Assembly: GCA_020186115.1 (NCBI GenBank)
Contig: WSYJ01000152.1
Coordinates: 115,331-179,330 of the forward strand
Source: Histomonas meleagridis
Lineage: Eukaryota > Parabasalia > Tritrichomonadida > Dientamoebidae
Direction: 5' to 3'
DNA length: 64,000 nt
Positions 1-9,631 of the stretch are shown piece by piece. The notes under the pieces are model-generated. The model was given only the letters and a program-made list of their open reading frames with translations, ran no database searches and was not told the origin of the DNA. Both the position numbers and the translations under genes were made by a program. Every line of letters begins with the position of its first letter. The stretch's first letter is position 1.

Positions 1-584
1 AAATTGGCGCCAAAATTTTAGTTTTCCCTTGCAAAGGAAACAATCCTAAATAAATCAACGATTAGCAATATTAACTCACATTATAAGTTAACGATAGGCT
101 TTTTTATTATTTGGCTTTTTGTTATTTTGTGGAATCAAATTATCTTTCATTTGATTTTTATCTTGTGCCAGAGAAATAAGGTATAAATTTATACCTTGCA
201 TTGCGGTTACAATATTTGCAAAATGATTATTCATATAAAATTCTAGAATTAGTTTGAAAACTTTTTCTATTATAAAATAAACCAATGAGTAACACGCTTG
301 ATTAGCCCTTTTTTCGTATCTTCTTATTGTTGCTCAGTGATAAGGATTAGACCTAATTTCATGCCTTGAATCAATTTTTGCCAAAAAACAAACCATGATA
401 ACCGTTTATCTTCTTTTGCCAACTTACTCAAATTTTGTGAATATTCACTATTCAATCGATAAATTTTTGACATTTCAAAAAGAGAACATCCCCCAAATAT
501 TTTGGCAAAACCTACGTTAAGAAATTATAATTTTTAGATGCAATCCAAAGTTAATATGCAAGTCAGTGCAAATTTTTTCTACCA
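1..584. other. AT-rich left edge, no gene supported
   Basis: This stretch is AT-rich. A 65-codon frame on the minus strand (88-285) lacks any recognisable motif and is probably chance. No RNA gene, terminal repeat or promoter motif could be defended. It leads directly into ankyrin-repeat coding fragments that begin near 585. Confidence 0.5.
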
Positions 585-1415
585 TTTGATGCTCTAATTA
601 AAGCATCTCTTAATGGTCAAGTTGATTTTGTCAAGTTTTTCCTCAAGCAAAAAGGGATCGACATCAACAATAAGAACATATATTTAAAGGTTTTGATGTT
701 TGTTTTCGTTATAGAGAGTCTATTTCATGTTTTTGGAGTTATTTAAGAATGCTTAAAACAGCCTTAATCGTGGCATCACAAAAAGGTCACTTGCCAATTG
801 TTAAACTACTTATCGACAAAGCTGGAATTGACTTGAATGCAAAAGATGTTTTAATATAGTTTTTAATGTATCTTTTTGGCAATTGATGTTTTTTATGATT
901 ATTTGGTGTTATTATATTTTTATTAATTCAGCTCTTATATATTCATATGAATGCGGCCACATTGAAATATTAAAGGTTCTTGCTAACAAAGAAGGGATTA
1001 ATATCAATATCAGAAATATTTTTTTCATTTTTTTAATATTTATTTTAATGTAAACAAGTTTCATTTCTTATTTATGGAGTTTATTTAGTTTATATGAAAC
1101 TGTTCTTCTAATGGCATCAAGAGAAGGTTATTTAGAAGTTGTTGAATTTCTTGTTAAATGCAAAGGAATTGATTTTAATGTTAAAAATATTAATTTTCTA
1201 ATTTCAATATTTAGTTTAATTATTTAATGTTTTATTTAAATATTTGGAGTATTTTTGGAATATTTAATACTTCTCTTATAGAAGCAATCAAAAATGGAAA
1301 TGACGATATCGCAGAATTACTTGCTTCTCTAAAAGGCGTTGATATCAATGCAAGAGTTTATTTTTATTATTTGGCGAATCAATTCCAAATCAGCCAGAAC
1401 AAAGTAAACCTGTAA
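585..1415 (+). pseudogene. Ankyrin-repeat array broken by AT-rich spacers (3' part of an upstream locus)
   Basis: Five ankyrin-like units can be read in changing frames: about 585-690 (FDALIKASLNGQ, then DINNKNI), 755-860 (KTALIVASQKGH, then DLNAKDV), 927-1050 (SALIYSYECGH), 1093-1200 (ETVLLMASREGY) and 1260-1380 (NTSLIEAIKNGN, then DINARV). Between units lie about 60-75 bp AT-rich spacers with stop codons; most carry a TTTGGAG- or TTTGGTG-like motif shortly before the next unit, and the first two end in AG. The last unit stops a few bases before the ATG of the next DUF3447 gene. Because the spacers always fall at the same place in the repeat, this may be an unusual split gene rather than simple decay. 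No N-terminal DUF3447 part is visible upstream within the window. Confidence 0.6.
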
Positions 1416-1423
1416 CTGGTATT

Positions 1424-3077
1424 ATGAGATATTCTAATGATGTTAATGAAATTTTAGTCCCATTACATAAATACATTTTCTCATTAAATGAAGAAAACAT
1501 TATAGAAACAGCAAAATATACTATGGGTTTCTATTATCCACCTATGAAATATTCATATCATTGGGTCATATGTAATTTAGTTCTTCAATCTTTTGTAGTA
1601 AGAAGAAATGATTTTAATATTTATTTCAATTTCCTAAAGCAAATTGATGCGATCCAGAAAGAATTTGATAGTGAAATTGACATTTTTAATATGTTTGCAA
1701 ATATTTTAAGAAACTCTTCTTATAGTTGTGAATCTAATTATCTGATCCAAAAATTGATAGACCAAAACTTGCTTCAAAAAGAATTCACAAATGATATTTC
1801 AAACTTATATTTTATACACTATAAAACACCAGAAGAAATACAAAAGCTGAAATCTTATTCTAATGCAAAATCTAAAGCATTTTTCAATGATTATGAGAAA
1901 CTTTCAAAAGATAATTGGGCTCTTCATAAGAAATATGTTTCTGAAGGTGTTAATCCAAATGAAATTGCTACAATAATTCGAAATGATGAAGTTGAAAAAC
2001 TTCAGAATATATCATCAAATATTGGGTTTGATTTTAATCAAATGATTCCACCTTCAGTATATGAAAGATGTACAATAGTTGATGGCGATAAAATTTCACT
2101 TATTAATTATGCTGCTTTCTATGGTGCAATTAAATGTTTTAGATTTTTATTACAAAATGGTGGTGATGTAAAAGATACTGCTAGATTTGCAATAGCAGGT
2201 GGAAATGTTCAAATCTTTCATTTATGTGAACAAAATAATTCAACTTTTGATTTAGCTTATGAAACTGCAGTTGAATATAATCAAAGAGATTTATTAATTT
2301 ATATAACACAAAACAATTTAGGCAATTTTATAGGTGTAACAAATTTATTGATCAAATCAATATTGTATTTTAACTTTGATTTATATACATCTTTAGAATC
2401 TGGTTCACCAATAGATGAAGGTATGCATAAGCAAGCAGCAAGAATGGGAAATACAATTTTATTAAAATATCTTAATGCAAAAAGAAAAATGCCTCGTGAC
2501 ATATTACCTTATGCTGCTGGATCAGGAAATGTTGAAACTATTAAATTTATAATAGAAAACGATGATTTTGATATAAATGCAAAAGACATTTTTTTATATT
2601 TTTTCATGTTTAATGGAAATTTTTCATGTTTATTATTCATACTTTTTGACGTTTATTTATTATATTCTTGACAGCTCTAATGCTTGCTTGCTCACGCGGA
2701 TTTTTAGATATCGTTAAGTGCCTCCTGAAAATTAAAGATATTCAAATTAATATGACAAATGTCTTTTTAATGAGTTTCAAGTTTATTGAGAATTTTTCAT
2801 GTTTATTTAATGAATTTGGAGTTTTTTATGATTATTTTGGTCTTCTTTAATGTGGGCTACCTTCTTTAATCGAAATGATATTATCAAAATACTTCTTGAA
2901 CAAGATGGAATTGATTTAACTTTAAGGGATGTTCATTAATACCATTTTGGAGAGTTTACTCATATTATTTGGTGTTCATTAAAATTAATTTGGACTGTAT
3001 TTGAAATAGCAAATCAAAGTAAAAATAAGGAAACCATAAACTTGCTTAATCAATTCAAGGCAAAAGGAACAAAATAA
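1424..3077 (+). CDS. DUF3447 / ankyrin-repeat protein, intact N-terminal ORF 1424-2671 plus split repeats
   Basis: The 415-codon open frame at 1424-2671 has the trichomonad DUF3447 layout: an N-terminal helical region, then degenerate ankyrin repeats with the signatures INYAAFYGAIKCFRFLL and AIAGGNVQIFHLCE. It is a clear paralogue of the protein at 44231. The frame is intact until just after DINAKDI (about 2590) and then enters an AT-rich spacer. Further ankyrin units follow at 2668-2760 (TALMLACSRGFLDIVKCLL), 2840-2940 (NDIIKILLEQDGIDL) and 2990-3077 (last unit, ending at a TAA), each separated by a stop-containing spacer. Ankyrin repeats bind protein partners; the partner here is unknown. 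Either the protein ends soon after residue 390 or the spacers are removed from the RNA. Confidence 0.7.
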
Positions 3078-3633
3078 TTTAATGAATAAAAATCTACAAA
3101 AAAAATTTATTTTAATAGACACACATTTTCTAATAAAAATAAATATATAATTTCCCGAGTATCTGTGACAAACTTATCTGAAAAATGAACCCTCATAAAA
3201 TATATAGAATACTGTAGCACCCATTTTTCTAAACGAATAATCAATATTTTTAGATTTTGATTATATCAATCTTCATCATAATGACATCGTGTTTGATTAT
3301 TACAGAAAATATCATTTTTATGATAGTTGATAAATTATTTTTGAAGTTAAAACTTAAACTTTCTGAATCTACAATAGATATAAATTTCGAAAATATTAGA
3401 GTTATATCATAATTTAGTTAAGTACCAAAATATTTAATAATTTTACATGATTTTATGTGCTAATTAATAATATTTTTTTGAAAAACCAGACAAACAATTT
3501 TCATTAACACCATTTCATGAAATTGAATTGATTTTGAGACTTGTGATAATCCAAATATCAAAAATTTAGAATCTATAATAATAAAATGCTCAATTTAAAC
3601 ATGCACATTTTAATAATTTTAATAATTTTTTTA
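3078..3633. other. Intergenic, AT-rich
   Basis: This separates the ankyrin locus (ending about 3077) from the convergent phosphoesterase gene (stop at 3634). No open frame, repeat or RNA gene was recognised. It should hold the two 3' ends. Confidence 0.5.
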
Positions 3634-4347
3634 TTAATGTAATCGGGCATCATCAAAATGTTGTACAACAAATCCGTTCTCAGCAGTGATCAATGCATAT
3701 CCGAAGAAATTTAAATCAACTGACATCGGTTTCAAACATGAGCATCGTTCATCAGGAACTTCAACGCATTCATGTGTATGTCCTGTAAGAAGATAATCTT
3801 CTGCACCAATGACATTCGAATTAACTTGCTTAAGTGCTAACATGTAAGATTTGCATTGTGTTCGAGTAAGTCGAAGAGGTTCACCAAGGTCGTGAGTCAT
3901 GTATAGGTTTGATATTTCTCCAGGTTTTGGATTTGGATGTGTAAGTTTTATTAATAAATCACTTGTGACCATGTGTACATTAGAATATTTTGGCATAATT
4001 TTGGCGTACTTGGTACTAATGCTTCTATCATGATTTCCTGAGATTGCGAAAATTGGAATTCCAAATTGGTTCAAGTTTTCAAATAGATATGCATAGGTTT
4101 GTGCATCACCACAATTAATATGTGTAATATCGCCAAGTATAAATAAAACAGTTGCTTTTTCTTTAAGGATGATTTTCTGAATATTTTTTATGAATATTGG
4201 AACCGAAGATGTAATTGCTATATTTTTTCCAAAGTGACAATCTGAAATTGCAACCGCGCGCATTTTCTCATTAACAATATCTCCACCGACCCTGTAAACA
4301 GTATTTTTAGGTGTTTTATTCTTGAAAGATTTTATAGCGTTCGTCAT
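3634..4347 (-). CDS. Calcineurin-like metallophosphoesterase
   Basis: This predicted 237-residue protein carries the ordered metal-binding motifs of the calcineurin-like phosphoesterase superfamily: SDCHFG (D-x-H), LGDITH (GD), SGNHDRS (GNHD), a lone His in YMTHDLG, and LTGHTHECVEVP (GHTH). These residues normally hold two metal ions that activate water for phosphoester hydrolysis. Substrate cannot be told; the compact size fits small cytosolic phosphodiesterases or protein phosphatases of the Icc/MPPED type. The open frame runs upstream to a TTG at 4392, but the first ATG is at 4347. A second ATG at 4263 lies just before the domain (MRAVAISDCHFG) and is also possible. No signal peptide is evident. 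Confidence 0.85.
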   Translation of the reverse strand: MTNAIKSFKNKTPKNTVYRVGGDIVNEKMRAVAISDCHFGKNIAITSSVPIFIKNIQKIILKEKATVLFILGDITHINCGDAQTYAYLFENLNQFGIPIFAISGNHDRSISTKYAKIMPKYSNVHMVTSDLLIKLTHPNPKPGEISNLYMTHDLGEPLRLTRTQCKSYMLALKQVNSNVIGAEDYLLTGHTHECVEVPDERCSCLKPMSVDLNFFGYALITAENGFVVQHFDDARLH

Positions 4348-4447
4348 TATATTAACGGTCAACAAAATTCCAATTTTTAATGTTTGAATCAAGGCTTGTT
4401 GATAACTATTGCATTCCTTTTTTATTTAAAAAAACTACAAACAAAGT

Positions 4448-5146
4448 CTAATCTAAATATTTTGCAAGTGATTTCCGAAATGAGTTAATTCTTTCGGAGA
4501 AATGGTGATGCCTCTGGAGCTCAGCATCTATATCATATGTTGCAACAACAGGATCCGCCTTCGGTTTTGACTTTGGCCTAGAAGCGCCTGCTCGTGAATG
4601 TATTTTTGGCTTTGGAATGCTGTTTGCGTATTCCTTCATTTTATCAGTTTTGCTTTGTTGCTTTGGAGGTGGCTTCCTTGGCTTGGCTCTCTTGACAACA
4701 TTAGCTTTATTGTCTTGTTTTATTCGCTGCCCAAATTGCATAAGTCGAGTTCTCATTTCTTTCTTCCTTTCCCATTCTTCATCAAGTGATGGTCCAAGTC
4801 CACCTCTACTACTAAAATCTTCCATTTGTTGGATTTCTCTATACTCTTCAATTGTATATGGTTTATAACCTGGTTCTTCTTTTTTGTTTACATTAAAATC
4901 AAATTTAATATTATTCAAATCTGATATTGTTGGTTTTTTAAATTGCTCTGATGAGCCAAAAGTTGGAGTTTGTTGTCTGGCACTTGTTGGTTTATCATTT
5001 TGAAATGTTCTTGGTGATCGAGGAATCTGTTTCTCATTTCTAAGATCTGAAATTGTAGGTTTTTTTATTGGATTTTGGTTAGCTAAAATTGTTATCCCCG
5101 TCTTCTTTTGTCTTGAGCTTGGGCGTGGGGATTGAGGCATACTCAT
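4448..5146 (-). CDS. Basic low-complexity protein, possibly JHY-like axonemal
   Basis: This is a 232-residue lysine/proline-rich protein. Two copies of KKPTISDL (about residues 28 and 70) sit in a disordered N-terminal half. The middle has KPYTIEEYREI followed by GGLGPSLDEEWE and a charged helix, then KMKEYANSIPKP. A PYT-x2-EY / GGLGP / EYA order resembles what I remember of the JHY family of ciliary proteins, but this recall is not firm and a profile search is needed. It is divergently paired with an RIIa-domain gene, the two ATGs 39 bp apart, which supports a flagellar role. The upstream strand has TCACAAAG, a weak initiator match. Confidence 0.6.
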   Translation of the reverse strand: MSMPQSPRPSSRQKKTGITILANQNPIKKPTISDLRNEKQIPRSPRTFQNDKPTSARQQTPTFGSSEQFKKPTISDLNNIKFDFNVNKKEEPGYKPYTIEEYREIQQMEDFSSRGGLGPSLDEEWERKKEMRTRLMQFGQRIKQDNKANVVKRAKPRKPPPKQQSKTDKMKEYANSIPKPKIHSRAGASRPKSKPKADPVVATYDIDAELQRHHHFSERINSFRKSLAKYLD

Positions 5147-5185
5147 GAAACAAACTTTGTGAAATTGATAACGTACATTTTTAAG
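5147..5185. promoter_or_regulatory. Short bidirectional promoter
   Basis: Only 39 bp separate the minus-strand ATG at 5146 from the plus-strand ATG at 5186. Both genes must start transcription within this stretch or inside each other's first codons. Such a compact arrangement suggests co-expression. Confidence 0.55.
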
Positions 5186-5374
5186 ATGGATGCTTCATTC
5201 CAATCTGTTCCTCCAGAATACTCACAAAAGCAAAGGGAAGAAGTGAAGCAATACATTCAAGCTCATCCAGAAATAAGAGAAATTATACAGAAATTAATGC
5301 AAGCAATTATTGAAGCAAAACCAGAAAAACCTTTAGAATTTGCAAGAGAATATTTCCAAGGATTAAAAAAATGA
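5186..5374 (+). CDS. Small RIIa-type dimerisation/docking protein
   Basis: This 62-residue protein is almost entirely an RIIa-like fold: EVKQYIQAHPEIREII, then LMQAIIEAKPEKPLEFA and REYF. In the family these helices form a four-helix bundle that docks amphipathic helices of anchoring proteins (radial-spoke and AKAP-type partners). Small RIIa proteins are common in axonemes. The frame is open upstream to an ATG at 5132 inside the neighbouring gene, but 5186 gives the expected domain start and avoids overlap. It is head-to-head with the JHY-like gene. Confidence 0.8.
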   Translation: MDASFQSVPPEYSQKQREEVKQYIQAHPEIREIIQKLMQAIIEAKPEKPLEFAREYFQGLKK

Positions 5375-5488
5375 TTGATGATAGTATAAATAAAAAGAAA
5401 AGTTAGATGACTATTTTTTTCAACTGAAATCAATTTAAATTTTCAAATCATATATTTGATATCTGTTTACTTATCATAAAAAACAATT

Positions 5489-5908
5489 TCACGGTGTATC
5501 TTCATACTCCTCTTCCTCTTCATCATAAGGTGAATTGGCCTTTGTTAAATATTCTTCTTTTGTTTTCAAAAGTGATTGCAATTTTTCTTCAAGTTTTGTT
5601 ATTTTCTTAATCATTTGATTAATTTTATCAGGGTTATATTCATTTGCTGATTCAAGTTTCATTTTTAATTCTTTTTCATCATTTATTTTTTTCTCAATTT
5701 CTGCAATTCTATTTTCTTTTTCATTGCATATTTTCACCAGCTCATTGTTTTCACTTTCAAGTTTTTCGATTTTAGGTCCTGAAATTGATTCAAAATAAAC
5801 TGTTTTTTGTAATAATGATGTCTTTTTGATTAACTCCATGCGTATTTCCCTGTTTTCGTCATTGGGAACATTATATTTGAGATTGTTTTTTGGAGCTGGC
5901 TTCGTCAT
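5489..5908 (-). CDS. Small coiled-coil protein
   Basis: This 139-residue acidic/lysine-rich protein has a predicted coiled coil over about residues 40-120 (heptad-like runs such as KIEKLESENNELVKICNEKE) and ends in a Glu-rich tail (DEEEEEYEDTP). I do not recognise a family. It is convergent with the RIIa gene and lies in a small cluster of likely flagellar genes, so a cytoskeletal role is possible but only by position. Confidence 0.65.
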   Translation of the reverse strand: MTKPAPKNNLKYNVPNDENREIRMELIKKTSLLQKTVYFESISGPKIEKLESENNELVKICNEKENRIAEIEKKINDEKELKMKLESANEYNPDKINQMIKKITKLEEKLQSLLKTKEEYLTKANSPYDEEEEEYEDTP

Positions 5909-6262
5909 TTTGATTCTTTGAAGACGTTAATATATTCTCAAAGCCGTTTATTTTTATATAAAGTATTGAAAACTTTTCTCTATTTAACTTTTTCCTTCAT
6001 AGCAAAAAATATCCATTTGAAAAGAATTTTCATTCTTATACTTTCATCAACATCAATATTCTTTAAGATATCCTTTTCGAATAATAAAGTGCAATTTGCA
6101 ATAACTATTAAATAGCCTTTTAAACATTATACAAATTCCGCTCTCTTGTGAAACTGTATTGCCTAACTTCTTCGCTGAGTTTGCAATGATTAAGAGCGAA
6201 TAATCTAAAGCATAAATTAAAAATTTGATTTCATTTTTTCTTTATTACTAATTTGCAGCTGT
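5909..6262. other. Intergenic
   Basis: This lies between the start of the coiled-coil gene and the stop of threonine dehydratase. A 65-codon frame at 5918-6115 is hydrophobic/AT-derived and not supported. Promoter and 3' end sequences are presumably here; none was identified with confidence. Confidence 0.45.
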
Positions 6263-7510
6263 TTAATCAACTGCAGTTGAGCTAAGTTGAGTTACCACCC
6301 ATCCTCTTTCGGCGCAGCTTGATTTAACGTTTTCGAACGCGGTTGTGTTTGGAATATCTACGGTCAAATTGTAGTGTTCCTTGTTTGCGTAGACATCTAC
6401 GTGAGGTAATGACACAGCGGATAACACATCGATATGATTTTGCACCAAGATGCTTAAGAAATTCGAGTAGTTACTTGTGCCATATGGGAGAACAACTTCG
6501 ATCATCAATCTTGTGCCACGAAGGAATAATGCGCGATCGATACATCTTGATAACATCTTAAGTTCAATGTTACCACCACTTATTACGCAGCAAATGTTTT
6601 CGTTTTCTTCGAAGTAAAATTTCTTGGAATAAACGGCCGCAAATGATGACGCGCCAGCGCCTTCGCAAACAAGCTTTGCACGTTCGGCAAGAAGAGCAAC
6701 AGCAATAGCAACATCATCTTCAGATACAACAACAACATCGTCAACATAATGATAGATGATATCAAGATTGAGATCACCTGGACTTTTAACGGCAATGCCA
6801 TCAGCAAGTGGTGTTTTGGTTTCTTTTGGTAATGGATCGACAATCCGCTTCTTTTGTTTGTTGAAAAGTTTGTAAGTTTCAGGACATGATGCCATTTGTA
6901 CACCAACAATTCTGATATTGGGCTTAAGTTTCTTAAGTGTAAACGCAACACCACTGATAAGACCACCGCCTCCAATTGGAACAACAACGGTGTCAATATT
7001 TGGATTTTGTTCAAATATTTCTAAACCAATGGTTCCTGTTCCAGCAATGATATACTTATCATTGTATGGTGGAACAAATACCCAATCAGTATGCTCAGCT
7101 AAAGCCTTTTCCATTTCTCTTTTGGCATCATCAAAAGTTTCACCAATTTGAACGACGTTTCCTCCATAATGTTTAGTAGCATTAACTTTGGCAATGGATG
7201 CATTTTCTGGCATGTAGATGATGGACTTGCACTTACAAAGAGAAGCAGCAAGAGCAACACCTTGTGAATGATTTCCAGCGCTGACACAAACAACAGTGGT
7301 ACCTTCTTTGAGTGTTCTCATTTTATTTAATGCTCCCCTAAATTTGAAAGCTTTGCATCTTTGAAGTGCTTCAACTTTGAGATAAAGATTACATCCGCAC
7401 ATTTTTGCGAGATTGCTTGGTTGACTTAGTGGAGTAACAACAGCTTCATCTTTGATCCTTTCTCTTGCTTCTTTAACATCATCTAATGTTATGCAAGAAT
7501 GCTCTGACAT
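6263..7510 (-). CDS. Catabolic threonine dehydratase (PLP, with C-terminal ACT-like part)
   Basis: This 415-residue protein of fold-type II PLP enzymes deaminates threonine to 2-oxobutyrate and ammonia. Visible features are the PLP-lysine motif (KAFKFRGALNKM, Lys about residue 56), the phosphate-binding glycine loop VPIGGGGLISG, VSAGNHSQGVA for the substrate carboxylate, and VISGGNIELKM near the end of the catalytic domain. About 85 residues follow, resembling a C-terminal ACT-type domain (RLMIEVVLPYG, LTVDIPNTTAFENV). Length fits the single-ACT tdcB/ilvA-like class. In an anaerobic protist this is likely energy or nitrogen metabolism in the cytosol. Serine could also be a substrate. An initiator TCACTT lies 8-13 nt before the ATG. 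Confidence 0.9.
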   Translation of the reverse strand: MSEHSCITLDDVKEARERIKDEAVVTPLSQPSNLAKMCGCNLYLKVEALQRCKAFKFRGALNKMRTLKEGTTVVCVSAGNHSQGVALAASLCKCKSIIYMPENASIAKVNATKHYGGNVVQIGETFDDAKREMEKALAEHTDWVFVPPYNDKYIIAGTGTIGLEIFEQNPNIDTVVVPIGGGGLISGVAFTLKKLKPNIRIVGVQMASCPETYKLFNKQKKRIVDPLPKETKTPLADGIAVKSPGDLNLDIIYHYVDDVVVVSEDDVAIAVALLAERAKLVCEGAGASSFAAVYSKKFYFEENENICCVISGGNIELKMLSRCIDRALFLRGTRLMIEVVLPYGTSNYSNFLSILVQNHIDVLSAVSLPHVDVYANKEHYNLTVDIPNTTAFENVKSSCAERGWVVTQLSSTAVD

Positions 7511-7517
7511 TTTTTTG

Positions 7518-7523
7518 AAGTGA
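7518..7523 (-). promoter_or_regulatory. Initiator (Inr) TCACTT of threonine dehydratase
   Basis: On the minus strand TCACTT lies 8-13 nt before the ATG at 7510, matching the trichomonad initiator consensus TCA(+1)Y(T/A) in sequence and distance. A transcript starting at the A (7521) would have a leader of about 11 nt. Confidence 0.6.
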
Positions 7524-8038
7524 TGAGTTCATGAGTTCATCGTTTTTGGGCGGTTCAATTCAAAAAGTATGTTTCTGAGGGGACAAAAATCTAATAACGT
7601 AGAATTCAATCTAACTTTTTGTGAGGCCTTCAGAAATATGAAATTGAAAACAAAATTGGTCCCTTTCATTGAAAATTTATAACAAAATGCTAACCAACTT
7701 TTTACACCTTCCAAGGTGAATCTAATTTTTAGAAACATAAAATTAGAACACGCCAAATTTTGTATATGTTATAGCTCATGTACTTGTTGTGACAAGAAAA
7801 GGAATAATTTTTATATATGATGCCCCAATACGACACCAACAATAATTTCATTCAATATCGTGTAAACCTCATAATTTAAAATCTTTTGACAAATTACAGA
7901 AAACAATTCGAAATGCTTTTTACATGCAAAAGAAACATTTGATCTCAAGTTTTGGAGATAACTGATGCAAACGAAATGAATCATATCATTAGATAATCCA
8001 CAAATTTCAAATGTATTTGCCAGTTATTGTTTAGTCAT
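7524..8038. other. Intergenic, AT-rich
   Basis: This lies between threonine dehydratase (start 7510) and the PEPCK stop (8039), both on the minus strand. A 75-codon minus-strand frame at 7529-7756 has no recognisable domain and overlaps the promoter; I do not accept it. Nothing else is seen. Confidence 0.45.
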
Positions 8039-9619
8039 TTAGCACTTGGCGATGATTTGTTCTGAGACAGCGAGTAATTCTGGAGCAGCGTGGCCGATTG
8101 TTTCAGAGAGGTACTTAGTGTTATCTTGAGCGAGGACCTTAACGCGTGCTGGGTCGATCTTCATAACAGCTTCGAATTGTTCCTTAGTGTAGTTGAGTCC
8201 GTCCCAGTCGATATCTTCGTAAGCTGGGATGTAGCCGAGTGGTGATTCGACAGCGTGTCCTGTGCCTTCGACGCGGCGGATCATCCAAGCGAGAACGCGT
8301 GCGTTGTCACCATATCCTGGCCAGAGGAACTTGCCGTCTGCTGACTTGCGGAACCAGTTAACGTGGAAGACTGCTGGAACTTTGCCCTTTGTGATCTTCT
8401 CCATTTCGAGGTAGTGCTTGAAGTAGTCACCCATGTGGTAGCCGCAGAATGGAAGCATGGCGAATGGATCACGACGGAGTGCGCCGACTTGACCTTCAGC
8501 AGCTGCTGTTTGTTCTGAACCGACTGTAGCACCGAGGTAAACACCATGTGCCCAGCTTGTGGCTTGGAAGACAAGTGGGATATCGTTCATACGACGGCCA
8601 CCATAGATGAAGATGCTGATTGGAACACCTTCTGGATTTTCCCAAGGGCAACGTTTGTGAAGATTGTGTTGTTAGCGCATGAGTCAAGTGCGTTTGGATT
8701 TGTTTCGCGGGCTGTACCTGGGGCAACACCGAAGAAACCATTTTCTGGGTTGATGGCACGAAGTTGGCCAGTTGCATCTGGTTTGATCCATGCGATATCA
8801 TCACCAACTGTGGTAACCTTCCATCCCTTGTTACGGAGGGCTTCTGGTGGGATAAGCATGGCTAAGTTTGTCTTACCGCAAGCTGATGGGAAGGCTGCTG
8901 TGACGTATTTCTTGTTGCCTTCTGGTGTTTGGATACCAAGGATAAGCATATGTTCGGCGAGCCAACCTTCATCTTTACCAAGTTTGGAACCAATACGGAG
9001 GGCGAAGCATTTCTTACCAAGGAGTGCATTACCACCATATCCTGAACCGAAGGACCAGATTTGACGGGTTTCTGGGAAGTGTGTGATGTATGTGTTTTCT
9101 GGGTTGCATGGCCAAGCAACATCCTTAACGCCTTCCTTGAGTGGCATACCAACGGAGTGGACGCATGGGATGAATTCATTATCCTTTTCAATGCATTCGA
9201 GAATCTTTGGTGAAACGCGGGTCATGATACGCATGTTGACAACAACATAAGCAGAGTCGGTGATTTCGATACCGTTCTTGGCAATGTTGGAACCGATTGG
9301 ACCCATGAGAGATGGGATGATGTACATGTGTACGGCCTTCCATGCATCCATCATAGAGAGCTGTAAGTCTCTTTTGCATGTCAGCTGGTGCTTCCTTTTC
9401 TACACGAGCAACATCACGTGGATCAGAGCGGAAAAGATAGCAGCCTGGGCGCTTTTCTTGGTTGAGTTTGATGGCTGTGCCTTTGGCAACCATTTCATCG
9501 AATAATTTCTTGGCTTCTTCTTCACTTCCATCGCACCATTGAACATTCTTTGGTTTGCAGAGATCAGTCCAGTGCTTGACGAAATCGAGAACCTTTTGGC
9601 AAGATGTCGGAGCAGACAT
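8039..9619 (-). pseudogene. Phosphoenolpyruvate carboxykinase (GTP type), broken by a frameshift and an internal deletion
   Basis: Three consecutive frames together spell GTP-dependent PEPCK, which interconverts oxaloacetate and phosphoenolpyruvate. The N-terminus (9619 to about 9330) reads to [13 protein letters not shown]-type sequence. It then shifts by one extra base near 9328-9330 into [13 protein letters not shown]. The second frame contains the kinase P-loop [14 protein letters not shown] and the GDDIAW metal site, and ends at NTIFTNVAL. The next matched residues are [10 protein letters not shown], then [12 protein letters not shown] to the proper C-terminus, so about 58 family residues are missing at a junction near 8642-8647. 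The missing part normally links the nucleotide and substrate lobes. GC content and codon bias are high, as in strongly expressed genes. Either this is a dead copy or a mis-assembled multicopy gene. Confidence 0.85.
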
Positions 9620-9625
9620 ATCTAA

Positions 9626-9631
9626 AAGTGA
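9626..9631 (-). promoter_or_regulatory. Initiator TCACTT of PEPCK
   Basis: TCACTTTT on the minus strand ends 6 nt before the PEPCK ATG (9619) and matches the trichomonad initiator. The intact promoter suggests the gene was recently functional. Confidence 0.6.

Noticed and set aside
88-285. 65-codon minus-strand frame
   Set aside because: AT-driven composition, no motif and no plausible promoter.
6583-7014. 143-codon minus-strand frame inside threonine dehydratase
   Set aside because: Out-of-frame Leu-rich shadow of the real gene.
7529-7756. 75-codon frame upstream of threonine dehydratase
   Set aside because: Overlaps the dehydratase promoter and shows no domain; likely chance.
8546-9064. 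172-codon plus-strand frame over PEPCK
   Set aside because: Antisense shadow of a codon-biased gene; the minus strand reads PEPCK.
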